The notes: a model not told the origin generated them from the letters alone. A stretch of DNA of 64,000 bases from Azoarcus sp. KH32C (GCF_000349945.1 NC_020548.1:310001-374000), one strand, 5' to 3'; positions 1 to 8,794 are shown, counted from the first letter of the stretch. Translations and numbers: made by a program.

Positions 1-121
1 TCTTCTCACGGATGGCGCCTGAAAGCGCCGTTTCTCTTCAATCGGGCGGGCGCGACTCGCCCTGCCGGGACCCGCGTGACGGATCCCGGCCCCTTCTCCC
101 TGCCAAAAACGGATGCGGTGT

Positions 122-1555
122 TCAGGTGGTCTGCAGATAGACCACGTGCGTTTCGGTGTACTCGTACAGACCGTGCTTGCCGTCCGCGCCACCGATGCCG
201 GACTTGCGGCGACCAGCGTGGAAGCCCTGCATGGCCTCGAAGTGCTCGCGGTTGATGTAGGTCTCGCCGAAGCGCAGCTCGCGCGTCGCCTTCATCGCGG
301 CGTTGAGGTCACGCGTGAAGATGGACGAGGTCAGGCCATACTCGGAGTCGTTGGCGAGCGCGATGGCCTCGTCGAGATCCTCGATGATCTGCACCGGCAG
401 GACTGGCCCGAAGATTTCCTTCGTCATCACGTCCATGTCGGAACGGCAGCCCATCAGCACCGTCGGCTCGTAGTGGAAGCCCTCGCGGTCGGCGACCTTG
501 CCGCCGGTCAGAATCTCCGCCCCCTGCCGCCGTGCGCTGTCGACCAGCGCCGCGACCTTGTCCAGCCCGATCTTGTTCACTAGCGGCCCCATGTGCAGGC
601 CCTGGTCCGCCATCGGATTGCCGTAGCGCGTGTCGGCCATCAGCGCGGTCACCTTCTCCGCCAGCGCCGAGGCGACGCCCCGCTGCACGTAGACGCGCTC
701 GGCCGCGTTGCACACCTGCCCGGTATTGAGTACGCGCGATGCGTGCAACGCGCGCGCGGTCAGCTCGAGGTCGGCGTCGTTCAGAACGATCGCCGGGGCC
801 TTGCCGCCGAGTTCGAGATTCACGCGGGTGAGGTTGCGCGAAGCCGTTTCCATGATGCGGATGCCGGTCTGCACGCTGCCGGTGAAGCTCACGAGGCCGA
901 CGTCCTTGTGCGCACTCAGCGCGGCACCGGTCGCACCCGCGCCGCTGATAAGGTTGAACACGCCGGCCGGCAGGTCGCACTCGGCGACGATCTCGGCGAA
1001 TTCGACCGCGTTGAGCGGCGTCTCCTCGCTCGACTTGATGACGATGGTGTTGCCGGTCACGAGCGCCGGCGCCATCTTGCGGGCGATCAGGAAGAACGGG
1101 AAGTTCCACGGCAGGATGCCCGCGGTGACCCCGATCGGCTTGCGATGCAGGAAGATCGTCTCGCCGGGACGGTCGGAGGGGATGATCTCGCCTTCGATCC
1201 GGCGCGCCCACTCGGCCATGTAGTCCATGTAGTTGGCCGTGAAATCGACTTCCACACGGGCGAGGTCGAGGATCTTGCCCTGTTCCAACGTGATCGTGCG
1301 CGCGAGGCGCTCCTTGTTGTCGCGGAGCTTGTTGGCGATGCGGCGCAGGTGGTTCGCGCGCTCGATCGCCGGCAGCCTTTCCCAGGCCGGCTGGGCGCGC
1401 CGGGCGGCCTCGACGGCGCGATCGACATCGGCCGCGGTGGAGGCGGGCACGACCCCGAGGAGTTCGTGCGTCGCCGGGTTGCGCACCTCGATCGTGGCGC
1501 CGCCTTCCGAATCCACGAACTGGTTGTCGATGAAGTTGCGATACGACTTGTTCAT
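122..1555 (-). CDS. aldA: AldA-type NAD-dependent aldehyde dehydrogenase (lactaldehyde/glycolaldehyde family)
   Basis: A full-length 477-residue aldehyde dehydrogenase. It probably oxidises a small or hydroxylated aldehyde to the acid with NAD in the cytoplasm. The ILPWNFPFF segment (about 147-155), the catalytic glutamate in LELGGKAP (Glu248) and the nucleophile in GQVCNAAERVY (Cys282) are all present. The C-terminal part (INREHFEAMQGFHAGRRKSG) closely resembles E. coli AldA as I remember it. It is a single-gene unit: the PQQ dehydrogenase upstream ends in its own terminator, and a TCTGAATTCA half-site lies about 50 bp before the start. This places it in the GntR-linked regulon, where it could oxidise the aldehyde made by the PQQ dehydrogenase or the ThDP enzyme. 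The family is certain; the substrate is inferred. Confidence 0.9.
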   Translation of the reverse strand: MNKSYRNFIDNQFVDSEGGATIEVRNPATHELLGVVPASTAADVDRAVEAARRAQPAWERLPAIERANHLRRIANKLRDNKERLARTITLEQGKILDLARVEVDFTANYMDYMAEWARRIEGEIIPSDRPGETIFLHRKPIGVTAGILPWNFPFFLIARKMAPALVTGNTIVIKSSEETPLNAVEFAEIVAECDLPAGVFNLISGAGATGAALSAHKDVGLVSFTGSVQTGIRIMETASRNLTRVNLELGGKAPAIVLNDADLELTARALHASRVLNTGQVCNAAERVYVQRGVASALAEKVTALMADTRYGNPMADQGLHMGPLVNKIGLDKVAALVDSARRQGAEILTGGKVADREGFHYEPTVLMGCRSDMDVMTKEIFGPVLPVQIIEDLDEAIALANDSEYGLTSSIFTRDLNAAMKATRELRFGETYINREHFEAMQGFHAGRRKSGIGGADGKHGLYEYTETHVVYLQTT

Positions 1556-1600
1556 TTGCCTGTCCTCACGTTATGGGCGGTCTGGTGGCCCGGATTTTTT

Positions 1601-1613
1601 GAACTCTGAATTC
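1601..1613. promoter_or_regulatory. Putative GntR operator before aldA
   Basis: GAACTCTGAATTC contains TCTGAATTCA, ten of the twelve bases of the TCTGAATTCAGA palindrome found at the other promoters of this region. It is the least symmetrical copy. It lies between the aldA start and the upstream terminator, inside the AT-rich loop of a 9-bp inverted repeat (1584-1592 and 1634-1642). Confidence 0.55.
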
Positions 1614-1626
1614 ATTTCAACAAGAC

Positions 1627-1654
1627 AAAAAAACGGGCCACCGTCACTCGCCCG
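1627..1654 (-). terminator. Rho-independent terminator of the PQQ dehydrogenase unit
   Basis: Read on the minus strand just after the PQQ dehydrogenase stop, CGGGC, an 11-nt loop and GCCCG are followed by seven T residues. This is a short but classical intrinsic terminator and separates this unit from aldA. Confidence 0.65.
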
Positions 1655-1658
1655 ACGA

Positions 1659-3395
1659 TCATTTCGCCAGCTTGTAGACCATCACCGTGCCGCCCTGCGG
1701 CACCACCGTCTGATACCCGAGCAGCCGGTCGACGCCGCCCTGCATGCGCTGCGCATCGACGCCCCAACCCGACTGCACGGCGATGTATTGCTCGCCATCG
1801 ACCTCGAAGGAGGTCGGCACGCCGGTCACGCCCGAGGGAGTGGCTGCTTCCCACAGGACCTTGCCGGAGGTCGCGTTGAAGGCGCGGAACATGCGGTCGT
1901 TGGTGCCGCCGCCGAAGACCAGGTTGCCGCCCGTGGTGAGCAGCGGTCCCCAGTTGAAGGTCGGGTACTTGTGCGTCCAGACCTGCTTGCCGGTCTTCAG
2001 ATCCCAAGCCTGCACCTCACCCATCGTCTTCGGTGCCTCCTTCGCGCCCTTGGCCCAGCGCAGGCCGGTCAGGATCGCCTCGATCGGGTAGCCGATGTAC
2101 AGGTCGCCCTTCTTGTACTTCGTCGGCTCCGGCTCGGGCAGCTCGGCGCACAGGTTGTTGTTGGCCGGCACGTAAAGCAGGCCGGTCTTCGGGTTGTAGG
2201 CCTCAGGGAACCAGTCCTTGCCGCCCCACAACGACGGGCAGAAATGCACGTCGCCCTTGCCCAGGCCCGGACGGTGTTCGTCGATGAAGGTCGGACGGCC
2301 GGTCTTGGGATCGATCGACTTGATCGTGTTGTTGTTGACGAAGGGATAGGCATCGACGAATTTCAGCTTCTGGCCGTCGCGATCCAGCACCCACAGGTAG
2401 CCGTTGCGGCCCGCATGCACGGCGGTCTTCACCTTCTTGCCCTTGACCTCGGTGTCGATCAGCAGCGGCGCGGACACCTCGTCCCAGTCCCAGGCGTCGT
2501 TCGGGTTGTACTGGAAGTAGGTCTTCAGCGCGCCGGTGTCGACGTCAAGGGCGATCGTCGAACCGGTGTAAAGGTTGTCGCCCTTGCGCCCCTCGGTCGG
2601 CCACGGCGCCGGGTTGCCGGTGCCCCAGTAGGCCAGGTTGGTATCCGGATCGTAGCTGCCGGTGATCCAGATGCTGCCGCCGCCGTTCTTGTACGTCTCG
2701 CCCGGCCACGTGTCGCCGCCCGGCTCACCCGGCGCGGCCGTGGTGTAGGTCCGCCACGCCTCTTCGCCGGTCTCCGCGTCGAAGGCCGCCACATAGCCCC
2801 TCACGCCCGTCTCGCCGCCGGAGGAACCGACCATGATCTTGCCCTTCGCCGCAAGCGGAGCGAGCGTGATGTACTGCAGGGCCTTCCAGTCGCCGACCTG
2901 CTTGATCCACACTTCCTTGCCGGTCTTGGCGTCCAGCGCGACGAGGTGGGCGTCCACCGTTGCCACATACACCTTGTCACCATAGAGTGCGACGCCACGG
3001 TTGGTGGGATGCAGTTGCAGCATCTCGCCGGGCAGCTCCTTCTTGTAGCGCCACAGCTCCTTGCCGGTCTTCGCCTCCAGCGCAATGACCTGCGCACCGG
3101 GGGTCGTCACGAACATGTAGCCGTTGTTCACGATCGGCGGCGACTGATGGCCTTCCTTCTGCCCGGTCGCGAAGGCCCAGGCAAGTTGCAGCTTGCCCAC
3201 GTTCTTGTCGGTGATCTGCGACAGCGCGCTGTAACCCCAGCCCGCGTAGTTACCGCGGTACTGGAGCCAGTTCGCGGCTTCGGGATTCTTGAGCCTCGCA
3301 TCGGTCACGGGAGTGTAATTGCCGACTGCGGCAAGCACCGCCGCCGGCAGCGCCGCCATCGCACATACGGCGAAGCCTTTCATCAAGCCCTTCAT
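1659..3395 (-). CDS. PQQ-dependent (quinoprotein) alcohol dehydrogenase, periplasmic
   Basis: A 578-residue eight-bladed quinoprotein of the methanol/ethanol dehydrogenase family that oxidises an alcohol in the periplasm. The start at 3395 has GGAGGAGAC upstream and gives a signal peptide (MKGLMKGFAVCAMAALPAAVLA); the open frame runs on upstream but overlaps the Rieske gene. GGGSIWITGSYDPDTNLAYW (about 238-257) and the GTGNPAPW that follows are family hallmarks. The catalytic aspartate is Asp303 in WDWD, and Asp305 two residues later matches the extra metal ligand of lanthanide-dependent enzymes. The vicinal Cys-Cys pair is absent: LQLHPTNRG stands where ACCDxxNRG is usual. There is no haem-c domain, so electrons must leave through a separate carrier, plausibly the adjacent Rieske protein. 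The substrate is unknown. Confidence 0.88.
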   Translation of the reverse strand: MKGLMKGFAVCAMAALPAAVLAAVGNYTPVTDARLKNPEAANWLQYRGNYAGWGYSALSQITDKNVGKLQLAWAFATGQKEGHQSPPIVNNGYMFVTTPGAQVIALEAKTGKELWRYKKELPGEMLQLHPTNRGVALYGDKVYVATVDAHLVALDAKTGKEVWIKQVGDWKALQYITLAPLAAKGKIMVGSSGGETGVRGYVAAFDAETGEEAWRTYTTAAPGEPGGDTWPGETYKNGGGSIWITGSYDPDTNLAYWGTGNPAPWPTEGRKGDNLYTGSTIALDVDTGALKTYFQYNPNDAWDWDEVSAPLLIDTEVKGKKVKTAVHAGRNGYLWVLDRDGQKLKFVDAYPFVNNNTIKSIDPKTGRPTFIDEHRPGLGKGDVHFCPSLWGGKDWFPEAYNPKTGLLYVPANNNLCAELPEPEPTKYKKGDLYIGYPIEAILTGLRWAKGAKEAPKTMGEVQAWDLKTGKQVWTHKYPTFNWGPLLTTGGNLVFGGGTNDRMFRAFNATSGKVLWEAATPSGVTGVPTSFEVDGEQYIAVQSGWGVDAQRMQGGVDRLLGYQTVVPQGGTVMVYKLAK

Positions 3396-3471
3396 CTTCT
3401 TGTCTCCTCCATTGTTGGTCACAGCGGCCCCCATTGGGCCGCCGAGGGTGGCAAAACCGTGATGCGTCATT

Positions 3472-4083
3472 TCATGCCTGCGCCGTGAAGCCGGGCGGCG
3501 TTGCGAAAGGCCCCGCGATGACGAGTTCGTCGCCTTCGAGCTTGAGGGGCAGGACAGGAAGCGGGCGCGGTGCCGGGCCCCCTGCCACCGATCCGTGGTC
3601 GAGCGGGCGGAACTTGGAGCCGTGGCAGAAGCACGCGAAGACCTTCTCGCTGGACATCCAGGTCTTGATGTCGCAGCCCATGTGCGTGCAGATCGCCGAG
3701 AACGCGAGCACTCCGCCGGCGGACACCGCCTTGGACTCGGCATCGAGCTCGGCCTCGGGCAAGCGCAGCAGGACAATCTTGTTCAGGCGGGTCTCGGAAC
3801 GCACCTTCTTCGAGGCGACGTCGAAGGGAAAAGCGAGTAGCGGCTTGCCGACCCGCAGGTCACCGAGCTTCAGCGGGGTCGGTTCGCCCTCCGCGTCATC
3901 CTCGACCAGGCGGTCGCCCGTTGCGTGGCGCAGCTCCTCCGGCACGGTCTCCATCGCCTGCGCCGAGCGCCCCTGGAGGCCCATTCCGGCCATCAGGCCG
4001 ACCGCGGCAATCTTGAAGATCCTGCGGCGATGCGCATTAACCGGTGCTTGTGCAGCGCACGCGCAAGTTTCTTTGTCTTCCAT
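3472..4083 (-). CDS. Tat-exported Rieske [2Fe-2S] protein
   Basis: A 203-residue protein with a twin-arginine leader (RRRIFKIAAVG) and a hydrophobic stretch, followed by a Rieske domain. CTHMGC and CFCHGS supply the two Cys and two His cluster ligands and the disulfide cysteines typical of bc1-type Rieske proteins. The start at 4083 is preceded by GGAGACGATTCAA; an upstream in-frame ATG would add 25 poorly supported residues. It precedes the PQQ dehydrogenase by 76 bp, and both follow a pair of TCTGAATTCAGA-like sites. No cytochrome b or c1 gene is nearby, so I infer it is a dedicated electron acceptor or relay for the quinoprotein rather than part of a bc1 complex. Confidence 0.85.
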   Translation of the reverse strand: MEDKETCACAAQAPVNAHRRRIFKIAAVGLMAGMGLQGRSAQAMETVPEELRHATGDRLVEDDAEGEPTPLKLGDLRVGKPLLAFPFDVASKKVRSETRLNKIVLLRLPEAELDAESKAVSAGGVLAFSAICTHMGCDIKTWMSSEKVFACFCHGSKFRPLDHGSVAGGPAPRPLPVLPLKLEGDELVIAGPFATPPGFTAQA

Positions 4084-4165
4084 TTGAATCGTCTCCGTCC
4101 GTGCGATCCCCTGCATTTGCCGCGGGGATTCTTGTCGCTCATCTCTGGTTTCGTACACTACAAAT

Positions 4166-4211
4166 TCTGAATTCAGAGTGCAAGTAGTTTTGTGATTTTT
4201 TTGAATTCAGA
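4166..4211. promoter_or_regulatory. Paired operators before the Rieske-PQQ unit
   Basis: A perfect 12-bp palindrome TCTGAATTCAGA lies at 4166-4177, and a second copy, TTTGAATTCAGA, at 4200-4211, runs directly into another GAATTC. They sit 83-128 bp before the Rieske start and beyond the end of the AEC gene. They are the best-formed paired sites of the proposed GntR regulon. Confidence 0.7.
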
Positions 4212-4274
4212 ATTCCCGCATTGCGCGTATGGGCAGGCTCGAACGCGCGCGATGGCCGGAGCCTGCCTCCGGCC

Positions 4275-5243
4275 CTAGCGGACCAGCACCGCGACGGCCC
4301 CCGAGAAGGTCAGGAAGGCGCACGCCGTCGTGACGAGCACGACGCGCGCGACGCGGCCCGTGTCGGCCCCGAAGCGCTCCGTGAGCATCGGGACGTTGCT
4401 CGCGCTCGGCAGCGCCGCAACCAGCACGAGCACCGTCAGCGTGAACGGATCCAAGGGGAGGCCCAGCGCGATCGCGAGCGTCCCGACACCGAAGATCAGC
4501 GCTGGGTGGACGATCAGCTTGTAGAGCACGACCAGGGGAACGTCCCCGATGCCCCGCCGCTGCGGATGTGGCGCCTTCACCGCCGCCTGGGACCGTGCCA
4601 GCACCGCGCCGATCGTGAACAACGCGGTGGGCGAGCCCGCGTCGGCCAGCATCTCGATGACCCGCATGAGGGGCTTGTAGGGGAGGAACCCGGTCGCCGA
4701 CGACAGCCCGCCGAGCATGATCGCCCATGGCAAAGGATTCACCATCACGCTCTTCAGCGCCTTCACGGCCGCCTGGCGCGCCCCGCCTCCATCGGCAGTA
4801 CTCAGGCGCGAGAGCGCAATACACAGCGACGACGTGATCACCATGTCCACGGCGAGCGGCACCATCACCGGTCCGGCCGCGCGGGCGCCCAGCAGCGACA
4901 CGAGCAGCGGCATGCCCATGAAGCCGGAGTTCGGGAAGGCCGCCACCAGCGCACCGAAGGACGCATCGTTCCAGCCGATCGCGCCCTTGCGCGTGCTGAT
5001 GACGGTCAGGCCGACCATGGCCAGCGCGCAGACCACGTAGACGATGAAGGCATTGAGATCGAGCAGCCTCGCGATCGGCGTGCCCGCACCGAAACGGAAG
5101 AGCATGCAAGGCAGCGCGAAGAACAGCACGAAGGTGTTCAACCCCGGAATCGCCTCCAGCGGCAGCAGCCGGCGCCGGGCCGCGAGATAGCCGCACAGCA
5201 CCAGCGCGAAGAAGGGGAAGGTCACCTGCAGAATCTGTTGCAT
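4275..5243 (-). CDS. AEC-family (auxin efflux carrier-like) membrane transporter
   Basis: A 322-residue integral membrane protein with about ten hydrophobic segments arranged as two similar halves, typical of the AEC family (malonate/malate-type carriers). FPNSGFMGMPL in the middle and ALPSASNVPML near the C-terminus are the family-like conserved segments at the ends of the two helical bundles. It lies 61 bp downstream of the acyl-CoA synthetase on the same strand and is probably co-transcribed with it. It would move an organic acid intermediate or substrate of the pathway across the inner membrane; direction and substrate cannot be read from the sequence. Confidence 0.82.
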   Translation of the reverse strand: MQQILQVTFPFFALVLCGYLAARRRLLPLEAIPGLNTFVLFFALPCMLFRFGAGTPIARLLDLNAFIVYVVCALAMVGLTVISTRKGAIGWNDASFGALVAAFPNSGFMGMPLLVSLLGARAAGPVMVPLAVDMVITSSLCIALSRLSTADGGGARQAAVKALKSVMVNPLPWAIMLGGLSSATGFLPYKPLMRVIEMLADAGSPTALFTIGAVLARSQAAVKAPHPQRRGIGDVPLVVLYKLIVHPALIFGVGTLAIALGLPLDPFTLTVLVLVAALPSASNVPMLTERFGADTGRVARVVLVTTACAFLTFSGAVAVLVR

Positions 5244-5304
5244 GCGCAGATCTCTCTCGGGGGGATTTGGCGGCAGCCTCGGCGCGACTGCCGCCCTGCG
5301 GTCG

Positions 5305-6873
5305 TCACGCCGTCAGCGCGCTGGAAGGAACGAGCCGCTGACGCAGCACGCGATGCAGGATCTTCCCGGTCGCGGTGCGTGGCATGTCCAGGTCCGCGAT
5401 GAACACGATGGAGCGCGGGCACTTGAAACCGGCGAGACGCTCCCGGCACCAGGCCTGCATCTCCTCGGCGTCCGAGCGCTGGCCGTCGTGCAGCACGATC
5501 ACCGCCTGCACCGTCTCACCCCACTTGTCGTGCGGAATGCCGATGACGGCCACATCCTTGACTTTCGGATGCGCGCCCAGGACGCCTTCGACTTCGGACG
5601 GGTAGATGTTCTCGCCGCCGCTGATGATCATGTTGCTCTTGCGGTCGACGAGCCAGATGTAGCCATCGGCGTCGCGGCGCGCCATGTCGCCCACCGAACA
5701 CCATTCGCCACGGAAGGCCTCGGCAGTCTTTTCCGGATTCTTCCAGTAGCCGTCGAACACGTAGGAGGTGCGCGAGAACAGCTCGCCCACCTCCCCGTCG
5801 GGGACCTCGCAGCCGTTCTCGTCGAGCAGCCGGATCGCCCCGCTGCCCGCCCATTCGCGCCCGACCGACCCGAGCTTCACGAGCTGCTCGTCCGGCCGCA
5901 GCAGCGTGACCCAGCCCGCTTCGGTCGAACCGTAGAGCTCGTAGAGCTTGCCGTTGCGGAAGTATTCGAGGATTGCGAGCTTGGTGTCCTTGCGCGCGGG
6001 CGCCGAGGAGATCATCAGCTTTCCGACGCTGCTCATGTCGTAGCGCTTCTTCACCTCGTCGGGGAGCGCGAGGACCATGATGTAATGGGTCGGGACCAGC
6101 GACGTGAACGTGACCTTTTCCTGCGCGAGCGTCGCGACCAGCTTCTCGGGGTCGAAACTGCGCCCGTCGTCGATGATGCAGGTGGCCCCCATGTGGATGA
6201 AGGTCGTGCCGAAATACAGCGAATTGGCGTGACACATCGGCATCACCAGCAGTGCCGTGTCCTCGCGCGTGAACCCCATTTCGAGGGCGGTTGCCAACGC
6301 GATCAGCGTGCTGCCGGCATGGCTGCGGATTGCGCCTTTGGGGCGCCCCGTGGTTCCCGACGTATAGAGCAGCGCGCACATTTCCTCCGGGTTCACACGC
6401 GGGAATTCGGCCGGGGCGGCAGTCTGCGCCACCAACTCCTCGTAGCCGATCCACCCGGCACCGGTCGGGCTTCCGATGACGACCAGGCGCCCTGCGATCC
6501 CGTCCAGTTCGTGCCTGATCGAATCGACGGTGGAAACGAACTCGGCGCCCGCGATCAAGGCCCCGGCTTCGCAATTCCCGAGGATGTACGCGATTTCGGG
6601 CGCCGTCAGCCGGAAGTTGAGCGGCACGGCGACGAGCCCGGCGCGCGCCAGGGCGACATAGATCTCCATCCACTCGATGCAGTTGTACGCGAGCACGGCC
6701 ACCCGGTCGCCCTTCTGCAAGCCCAGGCCGAGCATGCCAGCAGCAAGGCGACTGGCCCGCTCGTCCCATTGGGCGTAGGTCAGGGATCGACGCGAGTCCC
6801 GCGTCCCGAGCTTCTCGGGCATCAGTCGGGCGTGGGTCGCAACAGCATCGGAAATGGTCAGCAGATGGCTCAT
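5305..6873 (-). CDS. AMP-forming acyl-CoA synthetase (class I adenylate-forming)
   Basis: A 522-residue adenylate-forming ligase. The P-loop-like motif YTSGTTGRPKGA is intact, YGSTEAGW is the adenine motif, and the hinge and catalytic C-terminal region (KSNMIISGGENIYPSEVE, then PRTATGKILHR with the catalytic lysine) are complete. The start at 6873 follows AAGGAGACACTCCCC; an in-frame upstream ATG overlaps the operator. In the lva pathway of Pseudomonas putida the acid is activated by an enzyme of this kind (LvaE), and I infer the same first cytoplasmic step here. It shares a divergent control region with the ThDP enzyme gene and is followed by the AEC carrier. Confidence 0.88.
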   Translation of the reverse strand: MSHLLTISDAVATHARLMPEKLGTRDSRRSLTYAQWDERASRLAAGMLGLGLQKGDRVAVLAYNCIEWMEIYVALARAGLVAVPLNFRLTAPEIAYILGNCEAGALIAGAEFVSTVDSIRHELDGIAGRLVVIGSPTGAGWIGYEELVAQTAAPAEFPRVNPEEMCALLYTSGTTGRPKGAIRSHAGSTLIALATALEMGFTREDTALLVMPMCHANSLYFGTTFIHMGATCIIDDGRSFDPEKLVATLAQEKVTFTSLVPTHYIMVLALPDEVKKRYDMSSVGKLMISSAPARKDTKLAILEYFRNGKLYELYGSTEAGWVTLLRPDEQLVKLGSVGREWAGSGAIRLLDENGCEVPDGEVGELFSRTSYVFDGYWKNPEKTAEAFRGEWCSVGDMARRDADGYIWLVDRKSNMIISGGENIYPSEVEGVLGAHPKVKDVAVIGIPHDKWGETVQAVIVLHDGQRSDAEEMQAWCRERLAGFKCPRSIVFIADLDMPRTATGKILHRVLRQRLVPSSALTA

Positions 6874-6904
6874 GGGGAGTGTCTCCTTGGGGTTTCGTCC
6901 GGAC

Positions 6905-6949
6905 TCTGAATTCCGAACTCTGAACAAATTATAGACTTCTGAATTCAGA
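6905..6949. promoter_or_regulatory. Paired operators in the divergent acyl-CoA synthetase / ThDP enzyme promoter region
   Basis: TCTGAATTCCGA at 6905-6916 is one mismatch from the palindrome; TTCTGAATTCAGAA at 6937-6950 is a perfect 14-bp palindrome. They lie between the starts at 6873 (minus) and 7019 (plus). One bound GntR dimer per site could govern both divergent units, including the regulator's own operon. Confidence 0.7.
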
Positions 6950-7018
6950 ATGCGGTAAAATTTTTACCGAAACGAAGCAGTTTGCAACACCGCTTTGCGA
7001 CCAACAGGAGGAGACAAC

Positions 7019-8749
7019 ATGAGCACCATGGCAATTTCGGAGCAGTCGGCGGCGGCAGTGATCGCGCGCTTTCTCAAACAGCGCGGCGTCAAGCGCGTCT
7101 ATAGCCTCTGCGGCGGCCACATCATGCCGATCTGGATGCGGCTCGATGCGGAAGGCATCCGCATCATCGATGTGCGCGACGAACGTGCGGCCGTGTACAT
7201 GGCCCACGCGGACGCGCAACTCAACGGCGGGTTCGGCGTCGCCATGGTCACGGCGGGCCCCGGTGTCACCAATGCCATGACCGGTATCGCGAATGCCCAT
7301 GTCGCGCGCGTCCCGGTCCTGGTGCTGTCCGGCCTGCCGCCGCGCCCGCAGGAAAACCGCGGCGCCCTGCAGGACATCGTGCATACCGACCTCGTGCGCT
7401 CGATCACCCGCTACGCACGCACCGTCCGCCAACCGGAACTCGTGCTCCAGGAACTCGACGAAGCCGTCTCGCGTGCGATCGGCCAGGGGGGAGAACCGGG
7501 CCCCGTCTATCTCGACTTCCCCGTCGATACGCTGCGCGGAGAGGTCCCTCTTGCGATTCAGCTGCCTGAGCATTTCGCGCCCAAGGCGATGCCGACCCAG
7601 ACCCCAGACCCCGTCGCCGTGCAGGCGGCCGTCGAGCTGCTATGGTCGGCCAAGCGTCCGCTCTTCATCTCCGGGCGAGGCGCGCAGGGCTCGGGTCCGG
7701 CGCTTTGCCAGCTCCTCAGCCGCCTCGACGCGGCCTATCTCGACACCGGCGAAAGCCGCGGCCTCGTGCCCGAAGACCACCCGTCCGTGGTCGCGGCGAT
7801 GCGCGGTTCCGTCATGGGCCAGGCAGATCTGGTCGTGACCGTCGGCCGGCGTCTCGATTTCCAGCTCGCCTACGGCTCGCCTGCCGTCTTCGGAGATGCG
7901 CGCTTCCTTCGCATCGCCGACTGCGCGGCGGAGTTGCGCGACAACCGTCGCGGCGCAGTCGAGTTGATGGCGACCCCGGCGCTGGCGATCGAGGCGATCC
8001 TGGCAGCGGCGGGCGACCGTACGCCGGCGACTGACGTGGAATGGACTCGTGCATTGCGGGCGAAGCACTGCGAACGGGCGGACAAGCTCGTGAGTTCGAT
8101 GCGGAATGCCCCCCCGGGCAGCGACGGGCTGATGCATCCGAATCGCCTCATCGCGGCCCTGCGCGATGCGCTGCCTTCGGACGCGGTCGTCGTCGCCGAC
8201 GGAGGAGATTTCCTGAGCTTTGCACGCGTCGGCCTGCCCGCAACGACCTACCTCGACCCCGGCTCGCTCGGCTGCATCGGTGTGGGAACCCCCTTCGGCG
8301 TGGCTGCGAGCCTCGCCTGCCCCGACCGCACGGTGGTCGTCGCGACCGGCGACGGCGCGTTCGGCTTCAACGCGATGGAGCTCGATTCCGCCGTGCGGCA
8401 CAAAGCACCGGTTCTCGTGGTCGTAGCCAATAATGGCGCGTGGGCGATCGAAGTGCGCGACCAGCAGGAAACGCATGGCAAGGTGTGCGGAACAAGGTTA
8501 CAGTTCTCCGATCACGCTGCGATGGCGCGCGCATTCGGAATGCACGCCGAACGGGTCGAAAAGGCGGAGGACTTGCCCGGGGCGATCGAACGTGCGCTCG
8601 CCAACCGGCCTGCCCTGCTCGATGTCCTCGTGACACCGGATGCGGCCTCGTCCGACGCCAAGTCGGGGCTTGCATGGGTACCCGATCTGCAACCACTCGC
8701 GGCGTGGAACGACGCCGAGCGCCGCTGGCGCGACGGCGATGGAGCCTGA
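7019..8749 (+). CDS. ThDP-dependent enzyme of the acetolactate synthase / 2-hydroxyacyl-CoA lyase superfamily
   Basis: A 576-residue protein with the usual three domains: N-terminal PYR, central domain and C-terminal PP. The catalytic glutamate sits in RDERAAVYMA (Glu55), and the ThDP/Mg motif runs from GDGAFGFNAME to VVANNGAW. The DERAA form resembles 2-hydroxyacyl-CoA and oxalyl-CoA type lyases more than true acetolactate synthase, and no regulatory small subunit is adjacent. The start at 7019 follows AGGAGGAGACAAC. It is expressed with the GntR regulator and shares operators with the acyl-CoA synthetase. A lyase that splits a 2-hydroxyacyl-CoA would release an aldehyde that AldA could oxidise. 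That role is inference; benzoylformate-decarboxylase-like activity is an alternative. Confidence 0.8.
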   Translation: MSTMAISEQSAAAVIARFLKQRGVKRVYSLCGGHIMPIWMRLDAEGIRIIDVRDERAAVYMAHADAQLNGGFGVAMVTAGPGVTNAMTGIANAHVARVPVLVLSGLPPRPQENRGALQDIVHTDLVRSITRYARTVRQPELVLQELDEAVSRAIGQGGEPGPVYLDFPVDTLRGEVPLAIQLPEHFAPKAMPTQTPDPVAVQAAVELLWSAKRPLFISGRGAQGSGPALCQLLSRLDAAYLDTGESRGLVPEDHPSVVAAMRGSVMGQADLVVTVGRRLDFQLAYGSPAVFGDARFLRIADCAAELRDNRRGAVELMATPALAIEAILAAAGDRTPATDVEWTRALRAKHCERADKLVSSMRNAPPGSDGLMHPNRLIAALRDALPSDAVVVADGGDFLSFARVGLPATTYLDPGSLGCIGVGTPFGVAASLACPDRTVVVATGDGAFGFNAMELDSAVRHKAPVLVVVANNGAWAIEVRDQQETHGKVCGTRLQFSDHAAMARAFGMHAERVEKAEDLPGAIERALANRPALLDVLVTPDAASSDAKSGLAWVPDLQPLAAWNDAERRWRDGDGA

Positions 8750-8760
8750 CCAGCTCTAGC

Positions 8761-8789
8761 TTGACCTCCCATTCACGCGATAGAGTTAT
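8761..8789 (+). promoter_or_regulatory. Candidate promoter directly before the GntR gene
   Basis: TTGACC and AGTTAT are separated by 17 bp. The -10-like hexamer ends 5 bp before the ATG at 8795, and no Shine-Dalgarno sequence is visible, so a transcript from here would be leaderless or nearly so. Readthrough from the upstream ThDP gene is also possible. Confidence 0.35.
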
Positions 8790-8794
8790 GCTCC

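Noticed and set aside
1233..3488. A 751-codon plus-strand frame opposite the aldehyde and PQQ dehydrogenase genes
   Set aside because: Composition is biased, no motif is seen, and both genes on the other strand are certain.
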